Source: Luteibacter yeojuensis (lineage in GTDB: Bacteria > Pseudomonadota > Gammaproteobacteria > Xanthomonadales > Rhodanobacteraceae). Taken from it: 64,000 nt of DNA. Under the pieces are notes generated by a model. The model did not search any database. It was given only the letters and a program-made list of their open reading frames with translations, and was not told the origin of the DNA. The position numbers and the translations under genes were made by a program. Every line of letters begins with the position of its first letter. The stretch's first letter is position 1. Of this stretch, positions 49,816-57,902 are shown one piece after another. The stretch is taken from contig NZ_JAAQTL010000001.1 of NCBI RefSeq assembly GCF_011742875.1, positions 558,001-622,000 on the forward strand, written 5' to 3'.

Positions 49816-50915
49816 TGGCCGCCGCCAACGCGGTACTCCAAGACCGGGCCATCGACCACGCCCACGACCTACTGCGCTACAGCGCGGGCGTCGTGCGGCG
49901 CATGATAGCCGTGCTGAACCGGACCGATGCAAGCCTCGTGGCGCAGCTGTCGCAGGCTTTGCTTCAGATGGAGCGCGAGACCTTCACGGTGGAGCGCCTG
50001 GAGGCCTTGCTCGGGTCGGTGAGAAGGCTCAATGCCGACGCCTACGCGGCCGTGATGCAGGCGCTGGAGCCCGACATGCGCGGCTTGGCCAGGGTCGAGG
50101 CTACGGCCGAGCTGGCAAGCTACAAAGCGGCCGTGCCAAGCGTTGCGCAGGTACGCTTTCCCATCGCCGGCGTGTCCGCCGAGCAGGTCTACGCGACCGC
50201 CTTGTCGCGGCCGTTTCAGGGACGCTTGCTGAAAGACTGGGCGTCGAATCTCGAGAGCGGCCGCCTGACGATCATCCGCAATACCGTGCGCACGGGCTAC
50301 GTCGAGGGGCGGACGACCGCGGACATCATCAAGACCATCCGCGGAACGAAGGCCGCTGGGTACGCCGACGGCATCCTCGCTCGCCCGCGGCGCGAGTTGG
50401 CTACGGTCGTTCAAACGGCGTTGAGCCATACTGCGCAGACGGCACGGCAGGCGATGGTTGATGCCAACGCCGATCTGGTGAAGGCCGTGCAGTGGGTAGC
50501 GACGTTGGACACGCACACGACGAAGGAGATATGTCTTCCTCGTGACGGATTGAAATACACGGCAGACGATAAACACAAACCTATCGGACATCGATTCCCG
50601 TGGCTCGGCGGCCCTGGTCGCGCGCACTTCTGCTGCCGAAGCATAAGCGTCCCTGTTCTTAGGTCATGGCGCGAGCTAGGCATAGACGTAGACGATATGG
50701 CACCTGCAACCAGGGCTAGCATGGACGGCCAAGTGCCAGCCGGAACAACGTACAAGGATTGGTTTGAGTCGCAATCCGCTGCTCGTCAAGATGAAATCCT
50801 TGGTCCTGTGCGAGCGAAGTTCTATCGCGAGGGGCGCGTAACCGTTGACAAATTCTACGACGACAAGGGACGATTCTTGACATTGTCTCAGCTTGAGGCA
50901 AAGTTGAAGGCCTGA
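49815..50915 (+). CDS. Minor head protein (SPP1 gp7 / Mu gpF-like)
   Basis: The protein has 366 residues. A helical N-terminal half. The C-terminal domain contains IIRNTVRTGYVEGRTTADII, a helical AQTARQAMVDAN, and AVQWVATLDTHTTKEICLPR, then GRAHFCCRSISVPV. This is the head-morphogenesis domain pattern. TAATG overlap upstream. Confidence 0.85.
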   Translation: MAAANAVLQDRAIDHAHDLLRYSAGVVRRMIAVLNRTDASLVAQLSQALLQMERETFTVERLEALLGSVRRLNADAYAAVMQALEPDMRGLARVEATAELASYKAAVPSVAQVRFPIAGVSAEQVYATALSRPFQGRLLKDWASNLESGRLTIIRNTVRTGYVEGRTTADIIKTIRGTKAAGYADGILARPRRELATVVQTALSHTAQTARQAMVDANADLVKAVQWVATLDTHTTKEICLPRDGLKYTADDKHKPIGHRFPWLGGPGRAHFCCRSISVPVLRSWRELGIDVDDMAPATRASMDGQVPAGTTYKDWFESQSAARQDEILGPVRAKFYREGRVTVDKFYDDKGRFLTLSQLEAKLKA

Positions 50916-50923
50916 AACAAGGC

Positions 50924-50956
50924 GGGCCGAGTCACTGCTCTAACAGTGATCGGCCC
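50924..50956 (+). promoter_or_regulatory. Stable stem-loop between minor head and HNH genes
   Basis: GGGCCGA-g-TCACTG / CAGTGA-TCGGCCC forms 13 pairs with one bulged G and a six-base loop. No T-run follows, so simple termination is unlikely. Processing or translational control of the next gene is possible. Confidence 0.6.
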
Positions 50957-50982
50957 TGACCACGACCTAATTGGAGTAGGTG

Positions 50983-51834
50983 ATGGCTGACGACATTTTA
51001 TGCACGTGCCAGGCGTGCGGTAAAGCATTCTCTGGAAAGGCGGGAAAATCGAATAAGTTCTGCCAGGTGACCTGCTACCGCAGCGCTCAGCGCGCCGGCG
51101 AATACAGGAGGGGTCATGGCCCTGACTTCCCGCGAGCGCCGTGTTATTGCTGTGGAGCTGTCACGGCTAGGTACCCATCCAGGCGGCGGAACGGCGAGCA
51201 GTCTGACAGAGTGTTCTGCTCTCGCGCGTGTTACGACAAGAGCAGGGCGGATAACCGTGGCTTCTGTAGGCATTGCGGAAAGAAGGTCCCCGTAAAGTCG
51301 GCGAAATTCTGTTGCATGACCTGCAAGGTGGCGGCCAAGAGGCCAGCGCCGTGCACGTGTAAAAATTGTGGCGTTAAATTCACGGCCATAACATGGCGCG
51401 GCGATCAGATGATCGCCTTTTCAAGCGCGAAGGTATGCTCGCCTGCGTGTGGCAATGAGTGGATACGGCGGAACCCGGAACGAAAGCGGAAGATCAGCGA
51501 GGCGTTTCGCTTAGATCGTCATCCAGCGTGGCAGGGCGGAAGTCACCGGCAGGGATTCCGCGGCCACGAGTGGGAGACGATAAGTGAGATGGCGAGAAAC
51601 CGCGCGGGGCGATGCTGCGAGCATTGCCATATGAGCGAGGCTGAGCATCAAGAGAAATTCAAGATGCGGCTTAATGTGAATCACAAGGAGCCGTTTCATC
51701 AGCACGCAAACAAGTCGCTCGCGAATCGCCTCAGTAATTTAGAGGCACTGTGCAAGTCGTGCCACACACGAGCCGACTGGAAATGGCGCAAAGAGCACCC
51801 GATGCAGGCTGTCCTCAATTTCCGGGCCGCCTGA
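50983..51834 (+). CDS. HNH endonuclease with multiple zinc clusters (putative free-standing homing endonuclease)
   Basis: The protein has 283 residues. Four or more Cys clusters (CTCQACG, CYCC, CRHCG, CKNCG...) precede an HNH domain with CCEHCHMS, LNVNHKEPF and LEALCKSCHTRADW. GGAG lies before the ATG at 50983. It is inserted between head genes, not overlapped with its neighbours, and is visibly richer in AT than the flanking genes. This suggests recent gain by homing. Confidence 0.8.
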   Translation: MADDILCTCQACGKAFSGKAGKSNKFCQVTCYRSAQRAGEYRRGHGPDFPRAPCYCCGAVTARYPSRRRNGEQSDRVFCSRACYDKSRADNRGFCRHCGKKVPVKSAKFCCMTCKVAAKRPAPCTCKNCGVKFTAITWRGDQMIAFSSAKVCSPACGNEWIRRNPERKRKISEAFRLDRHPAWQGGSHRQGFRGHEWETISEMARNRAGRCCEHCHMSEAEHQEKFKMRLNVNHKEPFHQHANKSLANRLSNLEALCKSCHTRADWKWRKEHPMQAVLNFRAA

Positions 51835-51858
51835 GCCGAATAGCGCAACGCATTCGAC

Positions 51859-52098
51859 TCACCCATCCGTCGGCGATTCATCGCCACGAACCTCGATGCC
51901 GTGCTTGTGCAGCAGCGCATCGACCTGAGCATTGACCCAGTCGTAATCGTCCGACCCGGCGCACTCGATCGCAAAGTCCGCTTCGCTCGCGAAGGCATTC
52001 CAGAACTCGTCATCGTCCGGGTATTCGGCGCGGAGCCGGGGCAGGGCGCCATCTAGCGCCTCAAGGCGCGCGGTAAGCTGTTCGCGGGTAAATGCCAT
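51859..52098 (-). CDS. Hypothetical protein of the leftward accessory pair
   Basis: The protein has 79 residues, very acidic: YPDDDEFWNAFASEADFAIE. CAGGAG lies before the ATG. Transcribed leftward with the Arc-type gene, against all the surrounding late genes. Not recognised. Confidence 0.65.
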   Translation of the reverse strand: MAFTREQLTARLEALDGALPRLRAEYPDDDEFWNAFASEADFAIECAGSDDYDWVNAQVDALLHKHGIEVRGDESPTDG

Positions 52099-52158
52099 GG
52101 CGTGCTCCTGACTGTCGGGGCCAGTGTCCGCGCGCCAACGTCGAGAGGACGTGGGTGG

Positions 52159-52488
52159 CTAGCGGCGCTTCTTGGCGGCCTTTTTCTCATCCTTGAGCAC
52201 CTGCTCGGACGCCTTTGACCGCAGCAGCGCGGTCATAGCCTCCATGCGCCGGGCCAGCGTGCCCATTTCCTCCAGCGCGCCCCTCACCCCCTCGTCATCC
52301 CCTAGTAGCGCCGCCACGTCCTCGGGACGCGGCGCGCCTGCGCGCGCGTCGTCCTCGTCCAAGGTCCGCTGAAGGCGGGCGACGATTTCAGCGCTCACCG
52401 AGCGCTGTTCCTTGGCCGCCAAGGCTTCCAGCCGGTCCTTGAGGTCTTCGGGTAGGCGAATCTTGAACTGGGGGTCGGTTCTCTTCAT
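52159..52488 (-). CDS. Arc-family ribbon-helix-helix DNA-binding protein (leftward)
   Basis: The protein has 109 residues. PQFKIRLPEDLKDRLEALAA and KEQRSVSAEIVARLQRTL match the Arc/Mnt fold, the beta strand being QFKIRL. A helical C-terminal extension could drive tetramer formation as in Mnt. It faces the short rightward Arc-like gene across three operator repeats. Confidence 0.85.
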   Translation of the reverse strand: MKRTDPQFKIRLPEDLKDRLEALAAKEQRSVSAEIVARLQRTLDEDDARAGAPRPEDVAALLGDDEGVRGALEEMGTLARRMEAMTALLRSKASEQVLKDEKKAAKKRR

Positions 52489-52501
52489 GGGGCGGAATCA
52501 T

Positions 52502-52568
52502 GGACCACATGGGTCTTGACAGCAATGGACCACATGGGTACCTTGTCGCTACGGGACCACATGGGTCC
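52502..52568 (+). promoter_or_regulatory. Triple operator and promoter of the Arc-type switch
   Basis: GGACCACATGGGT occurs at 52502-52514, 52527-52539 and 52554-52566; the last extends to the inverted repeat GGACC-ACATG-GGTCC. A rightward promoter TTGACA (52516-52521), 17 bp, TACCTT (52539-52544) lies between the copies, so occupied sites would cover it. Confidence 0.75.
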
Positions 52569-52584
52569 ACTGAGGGAATCCAAC

Positions 52585-52749
52585 GTGCGAGCAATCGATG
52601 TCCAGTTGAAGGTTCGCCTTCCGGCCCCGCTTAAGGCATGGCTGGAGGGTAGGGCGGCCGAGAACAACCGCAGCCAGACCGCCGAGGTCGTGCAGATCTT
52701 GAAGCAGGAGCGCGAGCGCGCTTCGGCCAAAAAGCCGAGGGCTGCGTGA
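52585..52749 (+). CDS. Short Arc-like ribbon-helix-helix protein (rightward)
   Basis: The protein has 54 residues from the GTG at 52585 (GAGGGA upstream), close to the 53 of P22 Arc. DVQLKVRLPAPLKAWLEGRA and AENNRSQTAEVVQILKQE show the fold. The longer frame from 52516 would translate the operator repeats, so it is rejected. Confidence 0.8.
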   Translation: MRAIDVQLKVRLPAPLKAWLEGRAAENNRSQTAEVVQILKQERERASAKKPRAA

Positions 52750-53054
52750 TGACCGCCGCCACTCCTACTACTGAGGCCAAGACGATGAATGGTGAGGTGG
52801 ATGTGGTGACGGTGATGGAGACTTGCGAGGCGTATGTGGATGATGCCGCGCAATTTCCTGAGCAGTTCAAGCCTGGCGTGGTGGCTCGTCACCAGCGGCA
52901 ATACAAGCAGGCCCGTGATGCAGTCTCTGAAGCAGTCGTCAACCTCAAGGGGGCGAAAGACGCTCTCTCGCAAAATGCCACGTTTCCCTCGGATATCGCA
53001 CTCGCGCGCAAGTGCATTGACCGCGCCCTCTCCCGCCTTACAGGTGCCGCATGA
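52749..53054 (+). CDS. Hypothetical phage protein
   Basis: The protein has 101 residues and is helical (HQRQYKQARDAVSEAVVNLK). ATG at 52749 (TGATG overlap); in-frame GTG at 52746. Not recognised. Confidence 0.6.
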   Translation: MTAATPTTEAKTMNGEVDVVTVMETCEAYVDDAAQFPEQFKPGVVARHQRQYKQARDAVSEAVVNLKGAKDALSQNATFPSDIALARKCIDRALSRLTGAA

Positions 53055-53374
53055 GTACGGGTAGGCGGTTTACGGCGGAGGAATTGGATCTGGCGGCTAT
53101 CAACGCGGCAATTGCACGCCATCCATTCAATCCTCACGAGAAGTCGGCAGATGCCACGCGAAGGACTGTCCTTTCCTTGATGTTCAAGGATGGCTATCGA
53201 GAGTGCGAGAAGCAAACCGAGTCGCGGGTTGCGGAGTTGGTAGAAGACGCCGATGCAGTTCTTGACTCGGCCAAGGTGATCGAAGTCAATTTCCAGCCTT
53301 CTGACTACTACAGCGTACCGAAGAAGTATCTGGACGCGCTCCACGAAGCCCTCTCCAAGTTCAGAGGTGAGTGA
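53051..53374 (+). CDS. Hypothetical phage protein
   Basis: The protein has 107 residues and is mostly helical: FTAEELDLAAINAAIARHPF, CEKQTESRVAELVEDADAVL. ATGA overlap upstream, 1-bp overlap downstream. Not recognised. Confidence 0.6.
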   Translation: MSTGRRFTAEELDLAAINAAIARHPFNPHEKSADATRRTVLSLMFKDGYRECEKQTESRVAELVEDADAVLDSAKVIEVNFQPSDYYSVPKKYLDALHEALSKFRGE

Positions 53375-53622
53375 TGAGCAACTACAACAACGAATCGCTT
53401 ATCGACCTACTACAGAACCAAGTCCACTCCCTCCAAGCCTAAGCCACCGCAGACGCCGATCTAATCAAGCGCCTCACCGCATCGCTAGCCGAGGCTCAGG
53501 CAGAGCGGGATAGGTTGAGGGAGGCGCTCGCTGGCGTGCTTAGGATAACAATGCCGTTGAGTGCTGAAGAGCGAGCCGTCATTGACGGCGCCAGAAAAAC
53601 CATTTACGGAGGTGGAGCGTGA
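53374..53622 (+). pseudogene. Small coiled-coil gene broken by an in-frame TAA
   Basis: The frame starts with an ATG in overlap with the previous stop and reads MSNYNNESLIDLLQNQVHSL. It meets TAA at 53440-53442 and continues open for 59 more codons (LTASLAEAQAERDRLREALA), ending in overlap with the next GTG. Without the stop it would be an 82-residue protein related to the 53619 product. A nonsense mutation or a sequencing error is likely. Confidence 0.7.
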
Positions 53623-53903
53623 ACATTTTGGAGGTTCTGGAAGCTCTGAGTAAAGTTCAATCGTTTGACCTATGGTCAAGAAATGCGGTCAACGATGCTC
53701 GCCTTTACCTCACTAGGATTCACAACGACAACATCATTCAGGACGCCCGCATTGCCAAGCTGACCGCTGAGGTGGATAGGTTGAGGGAGGCGTTAGAGGT
53801 GATCGCCAAGCTTGGTGCGACAGATGGTTTGAACGCAAAGCTCATCGCCCGCCGCGCACTGGAAGGAGACACCACCACAACGCCTGAGCGGAGGGAGGGG
53901 TGA
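53619..53903 (+). CDS. Hypothetical coiled-coil phage protein
   Basis: The protein has 94 residues. Its middle, RIAKLTAEVDRLREALEVIA, resembles the broken gene just upstream, so the two are probably duplicates. GTG start in a GTGA overlap. Confidence 0.6.
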   Translation: MNILEVLEALSKVQSFDLWSRNAVNDARLYLTRIHNDNIIQDARIAKLTAEVDRLREALEVIAKLGATDGLNAKLIARRALEGDTTTTPERREG

Positions 53904-54037
53904 TGAGCATCTACGTCGCGTACAACGACTTCGGCGACCTCATCGCTGAGCATCACAGCTATTGGGGTCTCATTTCGATACTTGAGGAAATGGGTTACGA
54001 CCCTGAGCAAGTCTATATAGGGAGGATTACGCCATGA
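53903..54037 (+). CDS. Small hypothetical protein (44 aa)
   Basis: MSIYVAYNDFGDLIAEHHSY, then WGLISILEEMGYDPEQVYIG. TGATG overlap upstream and ATGA overlap downstream. Confidence 0.55.
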   Translation: MSIYVAYNDFGDLIAEHHSYWGLISILEEMGYDPEQVYIGRITP

Positions 54038-54348
54038 CCGAGCGCTACACACCCGAACGTCTTAAGGACTTGGCGGAGCAGTATGACTGCGGGGCCGAGG
54101 ATTACCACTACAGCGGTCAAATCTCCGATGCCTTGCACCAAGCCGCCTCCGACGCCGCCCGCATTGCTGAGCATGAGGCGGACGCGGAGAGGCTGGATTG
54201 GCTTGCGCGTCATCCGACCATGAGCATTCATGGCTCGGACGAGCGTGGAAGTTGGTCCGTTATAGACGGCTCCAATGGCCTCACCTTCGCGTCCCGTAAC
54301 GAACCAACCTATAGGGCCGCCATCGACGCCGCCAGGAGCCGCACATGA
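54034..54348 (+). CDS. Hypothetical phage protein with ERLDWL motif
   Basis: The protein has 104 residues. Contains DAERLDWLARHPTMSIHG and ends YRAAIDAARSRT, a pattern repeated in the 56751 product and in many phage accessory proteins of unknown role. Confidence 0.65.
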   Translation: MTERYTPERLKDLAEQYDCGAEDYHYSGQISDALHQAASDAARIAEHEADAERLDWLARHPTMSIHGSDERGSWSVIDGSNGLTFASRNEPTYRAAIDAARSRT

Positions 54349-55529
54349 GCATGAAAGAGACGATGACGTTGGAACAGGTTCGGGATGTTCTCAGGCTGCA
54401 CGCCGAAGGTGATCGGGGGCAATGGGAGACGATGGACCGTGACGACCTCGCAGAATACGCCGACGCCATCGACGCCCACCTCGCCTCCCAGCCTGCCGAG
54501 CAGCCGAGGGGCGAGAACGTAGAACTCGGTTACGTTCCTGGCGAGCTCGATCGGACCGCGCCCGAGGTGATCTACCTCCAGGTGGATACGGCGGGCGATA
54601 ACGACGAGCGCGACGAGCCATGGACAGGCGACATGGACGAGAACGTCTCCTGGTTCGCAGAGTCCATCGGTGGCCTCGAAATCCAGTACGTTCGCGGTGA
54701 CTTGATCGACCAGCCGAAGCCCGAGCGACCGAGCGGCGACGAGGAAGGCGACGGCAATAGTCAGAAAATATGTCGTGGCTGTGGTAATAGCTGGCCCGAA
54801 TATCTTCTTCGCGATGAACTTTGCCTTAAGTGTCGCAAGGCCAAGATCGAGCAGGCGGTAGGGGATGGGGTGGAGGGCTGGATCGTTGAGTCGGAGAAAG
54901 CCGGATTCGTTTCCATTCATCGGTATGATTTTGAGGCTGACAAGGTTATTGCCGACGTAACGAAGGAATACGGCGATGCTTACGGTGCCACGACAAAGCG
55001 CCCCGTGGTAGCCCCGAGCCCGGCTGTCGCCACGCCTGCCGAGGTGACGGACGCGCAGATTCGCGAATGGTGTGAGCGCCATTACCTCTTTAACTTGGGT
55101 AGCAACCTGACCGACGCCCGCGCAGCATTCGAGGATGCACAATCCCTAGCCTCGCCCAGCGCCGGGGCGGTGGTGCCGGAGGGTATTATCAGTGAGGTTC
55201 GTGCTGAGCGCTCAAGGCAAGACGCGAAATGGGGCGAGCAGAACCATCCCCATTACACGCCTTACGGTTCGCGCTGCATTGGACAGTTGATAGACCCAGC
55301 AGGCTTGGTGAAGGCAGTTGTGGACGGCAAGGCGAGGGATGGCGAGTTGTCCTACTCGGACATCTTGATCGAGGAAGTTGCCGAAGCTGTCGATGAGGCC
55401 AGGGCTGGCAATGTTTCGTCGCTTCGCACGGAGCTTGTGCAAGTTGCAGCGGTGGCGGTCGCGTGGGTCGAGTCGATAGACCGACGGGCCATGCTCGCCG
55501 CCGCGCCGGAGGTGCCTGGTCATGAATGA
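54345..55529 (+). CDS. Mosaic phage protein with zinc ribbon and C-terminal MazG-like domain
   Basis: The protein has 394 residues. The N-terminal part (1-150) is acidic. A zinc ribbon CRGCGNSWPEYLLRDELCLKC sits at about 143-163. The C-terminal 110 residues read IISEVRAERSRQDAKWGEQN, then LIEEVAEAVDEARAG and LRTELVQVAAVAVAWVES, the phage MazG-like NTP pyrophosphohydrolase pattern with EExxE. Probably an assembly of smaller modules; nucleotide hydrolysis is inferred for the C-terminus. Confidence 0.75.
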   Translation: MSMKETMTLEQVRDVLRLHAEGDRGQWETMDRDDLAEYADAIDAHLASQPAEQPRGENVELGYVPGELDRTAPEVIYLQVDTAGDNDERDEPWTGDMDENVSWFAESIGGLEIQYVRGDLIDQPKPERPSGDEEGDGNSQKICRGCGNSWPEYLLRDELCLKCRKAKIEQAVGDGVEGWIVESEKAGFVSIHRYDFEADKVIADVTKEYGDAYGATTKRPVVAPSPAVATPAEVTDAQIREWCERHYLFNLGSNLTDARAAFEDAQSLASPSAGAVVPEGIISEVRAERSRQDAKWGEQNHPHYTPYGSRCIGQLIDPAGLVKAVVDGKARDGELSYSDILIEEVAEAVDEARAGNVSSLRTELVQVAAVAVAWVESIDRRAMLAAAPEVPGHE

Positions 55530-55779
55530 ATGGGAAGCTGGCCTTGGCGGCGTAGGTAATTGCCCGAAGCCTTGCTCGCAAGAGCGTCGCTACAAGGTAG
55601 GGTATCGGCTCTACGAATACCGGGTTTTTACGCACTGTAAGTGCGGGAGGTGCGCTGAATGCGGCTATCAACTGCATAGCGCAGTGCACATGCACGCTCA
55701 TGGCGGCAAGCCCGGAGACGCTCCTTTCGGACACCGCTTCGTTCCAGCGGACACCCGCACGGCGGGGGATGGGGAATGA
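55522..55779 (+). CDS. Cys/His-rich hypothetical protein
   Basis: The protein has 85 residues. CPKPC...HCKCGRCAECGYQ could bind zinc. Overlaps both neighbours. Not recognised. Confidence 0.6.
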   Translation: MNEWEAGLGGVGNCPKPCSQERRYKVGYRLYEYRVFTHCKCGRCAECGYQLHSAVHMHAHGGKPGDAPFGHRFVPADTRTAGDGE

Positions 55780-55997
55780 GCGAGATAACCATTGGGCGGC
55801 TGTGTGCCTGCATGGGGCCACAAGGTGGCGATCCGTACTGCCCATGCCGGATGCAAACGGAAGGGCTGAACGGCCACTACAACTGCAACGGCGACAAAGA
55901 GGCCATGGCTAGGCGTGAGGCCGAGACTCAGGAACGCCTCCGCATTGCCCTGCGCAAGTTCGCTGACAAGAAAACTCGCACCGGAGACGCGAAATGA
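55776..55997 (+). CDS. Cys-rich hypothetical protein
   Basis: The protein has 73 residues. CACMGPQGGDPYCPC in the N-terminal half, and a charged helix at the C-terminus. ATGA overlaps at both ends. Confidence 0.6.
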   Translation: MSEITIGRLCACMGPQGGDPYCPCRMQTEGLNGHYNCNGDKEAMARREAETQERLRIALRKFADKKTRTGDAK

Positions 55998-56284
55998 GTA
56001 TTACAACCCCAACAACTAGCCGTGTGAGTGATGAGATGCTGGATGCTGCCCTTAAATCATGGATGGGTGAATCCATTGTCGTTCCGTTTGCGGGCGAGTC
56101 TAGGATGCGCGCGGCCCTTGAAGCCGCCCTCGCAAGCCAGGGTGACGTGGTGGCGGTGAGTGAGCTTCGTGCGTTAGTTGGTACATGGCAGCGCAAGGCG
56201 GACAGCCTTGGCTTTCCCTATGGCGAGGACTACTTGGGTTGCGGACGCGACCTCTCCGCCATCCTGAACCGAGGTGGGAAATGA
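55994..56284 (+). CDS. Hypothetical phage protein
   Basis: The protein has 96 residues. RMRAALEAALASQGDVVAVS is a frequent linker-like stretch of phage accessory proteins; the rest is not recognised. Confidence 0.6.
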   Translation: MSITTPTTSRVSDEMLDAALKSWMGESIVVPFAGESRMRAALEAALASQGDVVAVSELRALVGTWQRKADSLGFPYGEDYLGCGRDLSAILNRGGK

Positions 56285-56754
56285 GCGAGGAATTCGTCCT
56301 TGTCCCAAGGGATCTTTCGAGCGTAGCTATTTCGCTGCTCGCTGACTTTCCCATGGATGACATCGGAGATAATCGAATGATCGCGGCGGGTGAGTGCTGG
56401 GAAGAGCTTCTTGCCATCGCATCCAAAGACCCGCCGGTCCTTCAATTCAAGCGGCACATTTTCAAGCCGGGCCGAAACACCACTGTTAGGCGTGGCAGCA
56501 AATGGGACGGAGTAGGCCACGCCCTAATCGACCTCGGTGACGTCAAGCCCTCCATGTTGGCGACACTTTCCACCACGACTTATCGGTTTAACCAGGTCAG
56601 CGATCATATGTTGCGCGATGAGCACGACCCGTCTTGCCGGACAGTGAACGGCCTGCTCACCGAGATGCAGCGTGTATATCCCGGCTTCTCGGATAGCGAG
56701 GACGTGACTCTAGTGAATTTCTACCTACCCAGTTACGCAGGACCCACCCCATGA
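56281..56754 (+). CDS. Hypothetical phage protein, possibly ASCH-like
   Basis: The protein has 157 residues. LQFKRHIFKPGRNTTVRRG followed by GHALIDLGDV and YPGFSDSEDVTLVNFYL recalls ASCH/PUA-type RNA-binding folds. The match is weak and the call tentative. Confidence 0.5.
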   Translation: MSEEFVLVPRDLSSVAISLLADFPMDDIGDNRMIAAGECWEELLAIASKDPPVLQFKRHIFKPGRNTTVRRGSKWDGVGHALIDLGDVKPSMLATLSTTTYRFNQVSDHMLRDEHDPSCRTVNGLLTEMQRVYPGFSDSEDVTLVNFYLPSYAGPTP

Positions 56755-57212
56755 CCGTCCGCGATGAGCTTGAGAAAGTGATGGCCCTGTCTTCGGTCGC
56801 TACGGCAGGACCATGGTCGGCGACCAATCGAGGCTGCTACCAAGTGGGCGGCGAGGACGAAGGAAGCGTCACGGCTGACGATGGATGGCGTGACATCGAT
56901 GATGTGTCACGCATCACTCCGCTAGCCACCCAGGCCACTATTCGCGGTGATACGACGTACCGTGACGCAATATTTATCGCCTCGGTGGCGAACTTCCTCC
57001 GCGACCACGGCCCCGAGCTGCTGGCGATGGTGAAAGATGCGGAGCGCATGGATTGGCTACAGGAGAATCCGCACATGCTCTATACGTCGAACGATGACGG
57101 CCCGATTGATCACTTCGTTGCAGTCAATGAACGGAAGGTTCCGCGAGGGGGAAATGTGGCGCCTACTGTTAGAGACGCCATCGACCAAGCGAGGGCGGAG
57201 AGCAGGGAGTGA
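56751..57212 (+). CDS. Ead/Ea22-like hypothetical phage protein
   Basis: The protein has 153 residues. ATAGPWSATNRGCYQVGG, FIASVANFLRDHGPELLAMV and KDAERMDWLQENPHML are motifs shared among early accessory proteins of many phages. Unknown role. Confidence 0.65.
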   Translation: MTVRDELEKVMALSSVATAGPWSATNRGCYQVGGEDEGSVTADDGWRDIDDVSRITPLATQATIRGDTTYRDAIFIASVANFLRDHGPELLAMVKDAERMDWLQENPHMLYTSNDDGPIDHFVAVNERKVPRGGNVAPTVRDAIDQARAESRE

Positions 57213-57403
57213 TGGACAAAATATCAGTTGGCCCTATGGGTATTGGCCCGCGCCCTAACGGCAATGTCAGCTATGTCGCGCATCCGCCAGGAACCTACGT
57301 CAAGTGGCAGCTTGATACCTCTGGCTGGGCGATTGGGTATTCCATTGCCTACATCGAAGGAGCCAAGGACCGCGAACTTCTTCCGGACCCTTGGTCGTCC
57401 TGA
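57212..57403 (+). CDS. Small hypothetical protein
   Basis: The protein has 63 residues from the ATG at 57212 (in-frame GTG at 57209). PMGIGPRPNGNVSYVAHPPG. Not recognised. TGATG overlap upstream. Confidence 0.55.
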   Translation: MDKISVGPMGIGPRPNGNVSYVAHPPGTYVKWQLDTSGWAIGYSIAYIEGAKDRELLPDPWSS

Positions 57404-57490
57404 ATCCGCCCTACCGCGGCCGTGATCGCTACCACGGCCATGTTACCCACACCCCTTGACATCGTTTCTGCGTCCGGCACCATTGCCACA

Positions 57491-57700
57491 ATGGTCTCCC
57501 TGCGCGTAATCGACGGCACCAAGCCGCCCGACTCTCCTGCCGAGCAGGTGCGCGCCCGAGTCCGAAAGACCAAGACCCCGCACCTGGCCCAGTGCCATCG
57601 TTGCGGGGGTCACGAGACGATCACCGCCTCCATCGGCAAGACCCGCAACAAGCTGTGCGTGGCGTGCTTTCTGGGCGGGCAGAGGGTGGTTGTTGAGTAA
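57491..57700 (+). CDS. Small zinc-ribbon protein
   Basis: The protein has 69 residues from the ATG at 57491. CHRCGGHETITAS...NKLCVACFLGG is a zinc ribbon. No ribosome site is seen before this ATG or the longer start at 57422. A TTGACA at 57456-57461 would place a transcript start almost on the ATG, so a leaderless message is possible. Confidence 0.6.
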   Translation: MVSLRVIDGTKPPDSPAEQVRARVRKTKTPHLAQCHRCGGHETITASIGKTRNKLCVACFLGGQRVVVE

Positions 57701-57706
57701 GCGCTA

Positions 57707-57824
57707 TGGCGGTGCTTCCAAAGCGTAAGCCGGTGCCTAGTAGCCAATACGAGAGATAAAAGCCAAGAAGGTCTCTCGCACCGCCACTCAATTCACCTAG
57801 AGCCGCCTCATGGGCGGCTTTTTT
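57707..57824 (+). ncRNA. Candidate small structured RNA ending in a terminator
   Basis: TGGCGGTGC (57707-57715) pairs perfectly with GCACCGCCA (57778-57786). Inside, CGAGAGA (about 57750) pairs with TCTCTCG (about 57772). A strong terminator follows 14 bases later. The same stretch encodes only a 17-codon frame at 57705-57758. A short stable RNA or the structured 3' end of the accessory transcript. Confidence 0.5.
57801..57824 (+). terminator. Intrinsic terminator at the end of the accessory block
   Basis: AGCCGCC-TCATG-GGCGGCT followed by TTTTTT. Confidence 0.93.
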
Positions 57825-57902
57825 ATTGCCCAAACCGGCGGATGCCGAGGGCGCCACGACCCGGATGGGTCATTCGCTGGCCGGATGGCCGAGGAACCAA
57901 CC

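Noticed and set aside
52516..52584. Earlier start for the rightward Arc-like protein
   Set aside because: The extra 23 codons are a translation of the operator repeats (DHMG twice); the GTG at 52585 has a ribosome site and gives the normal Arc length.
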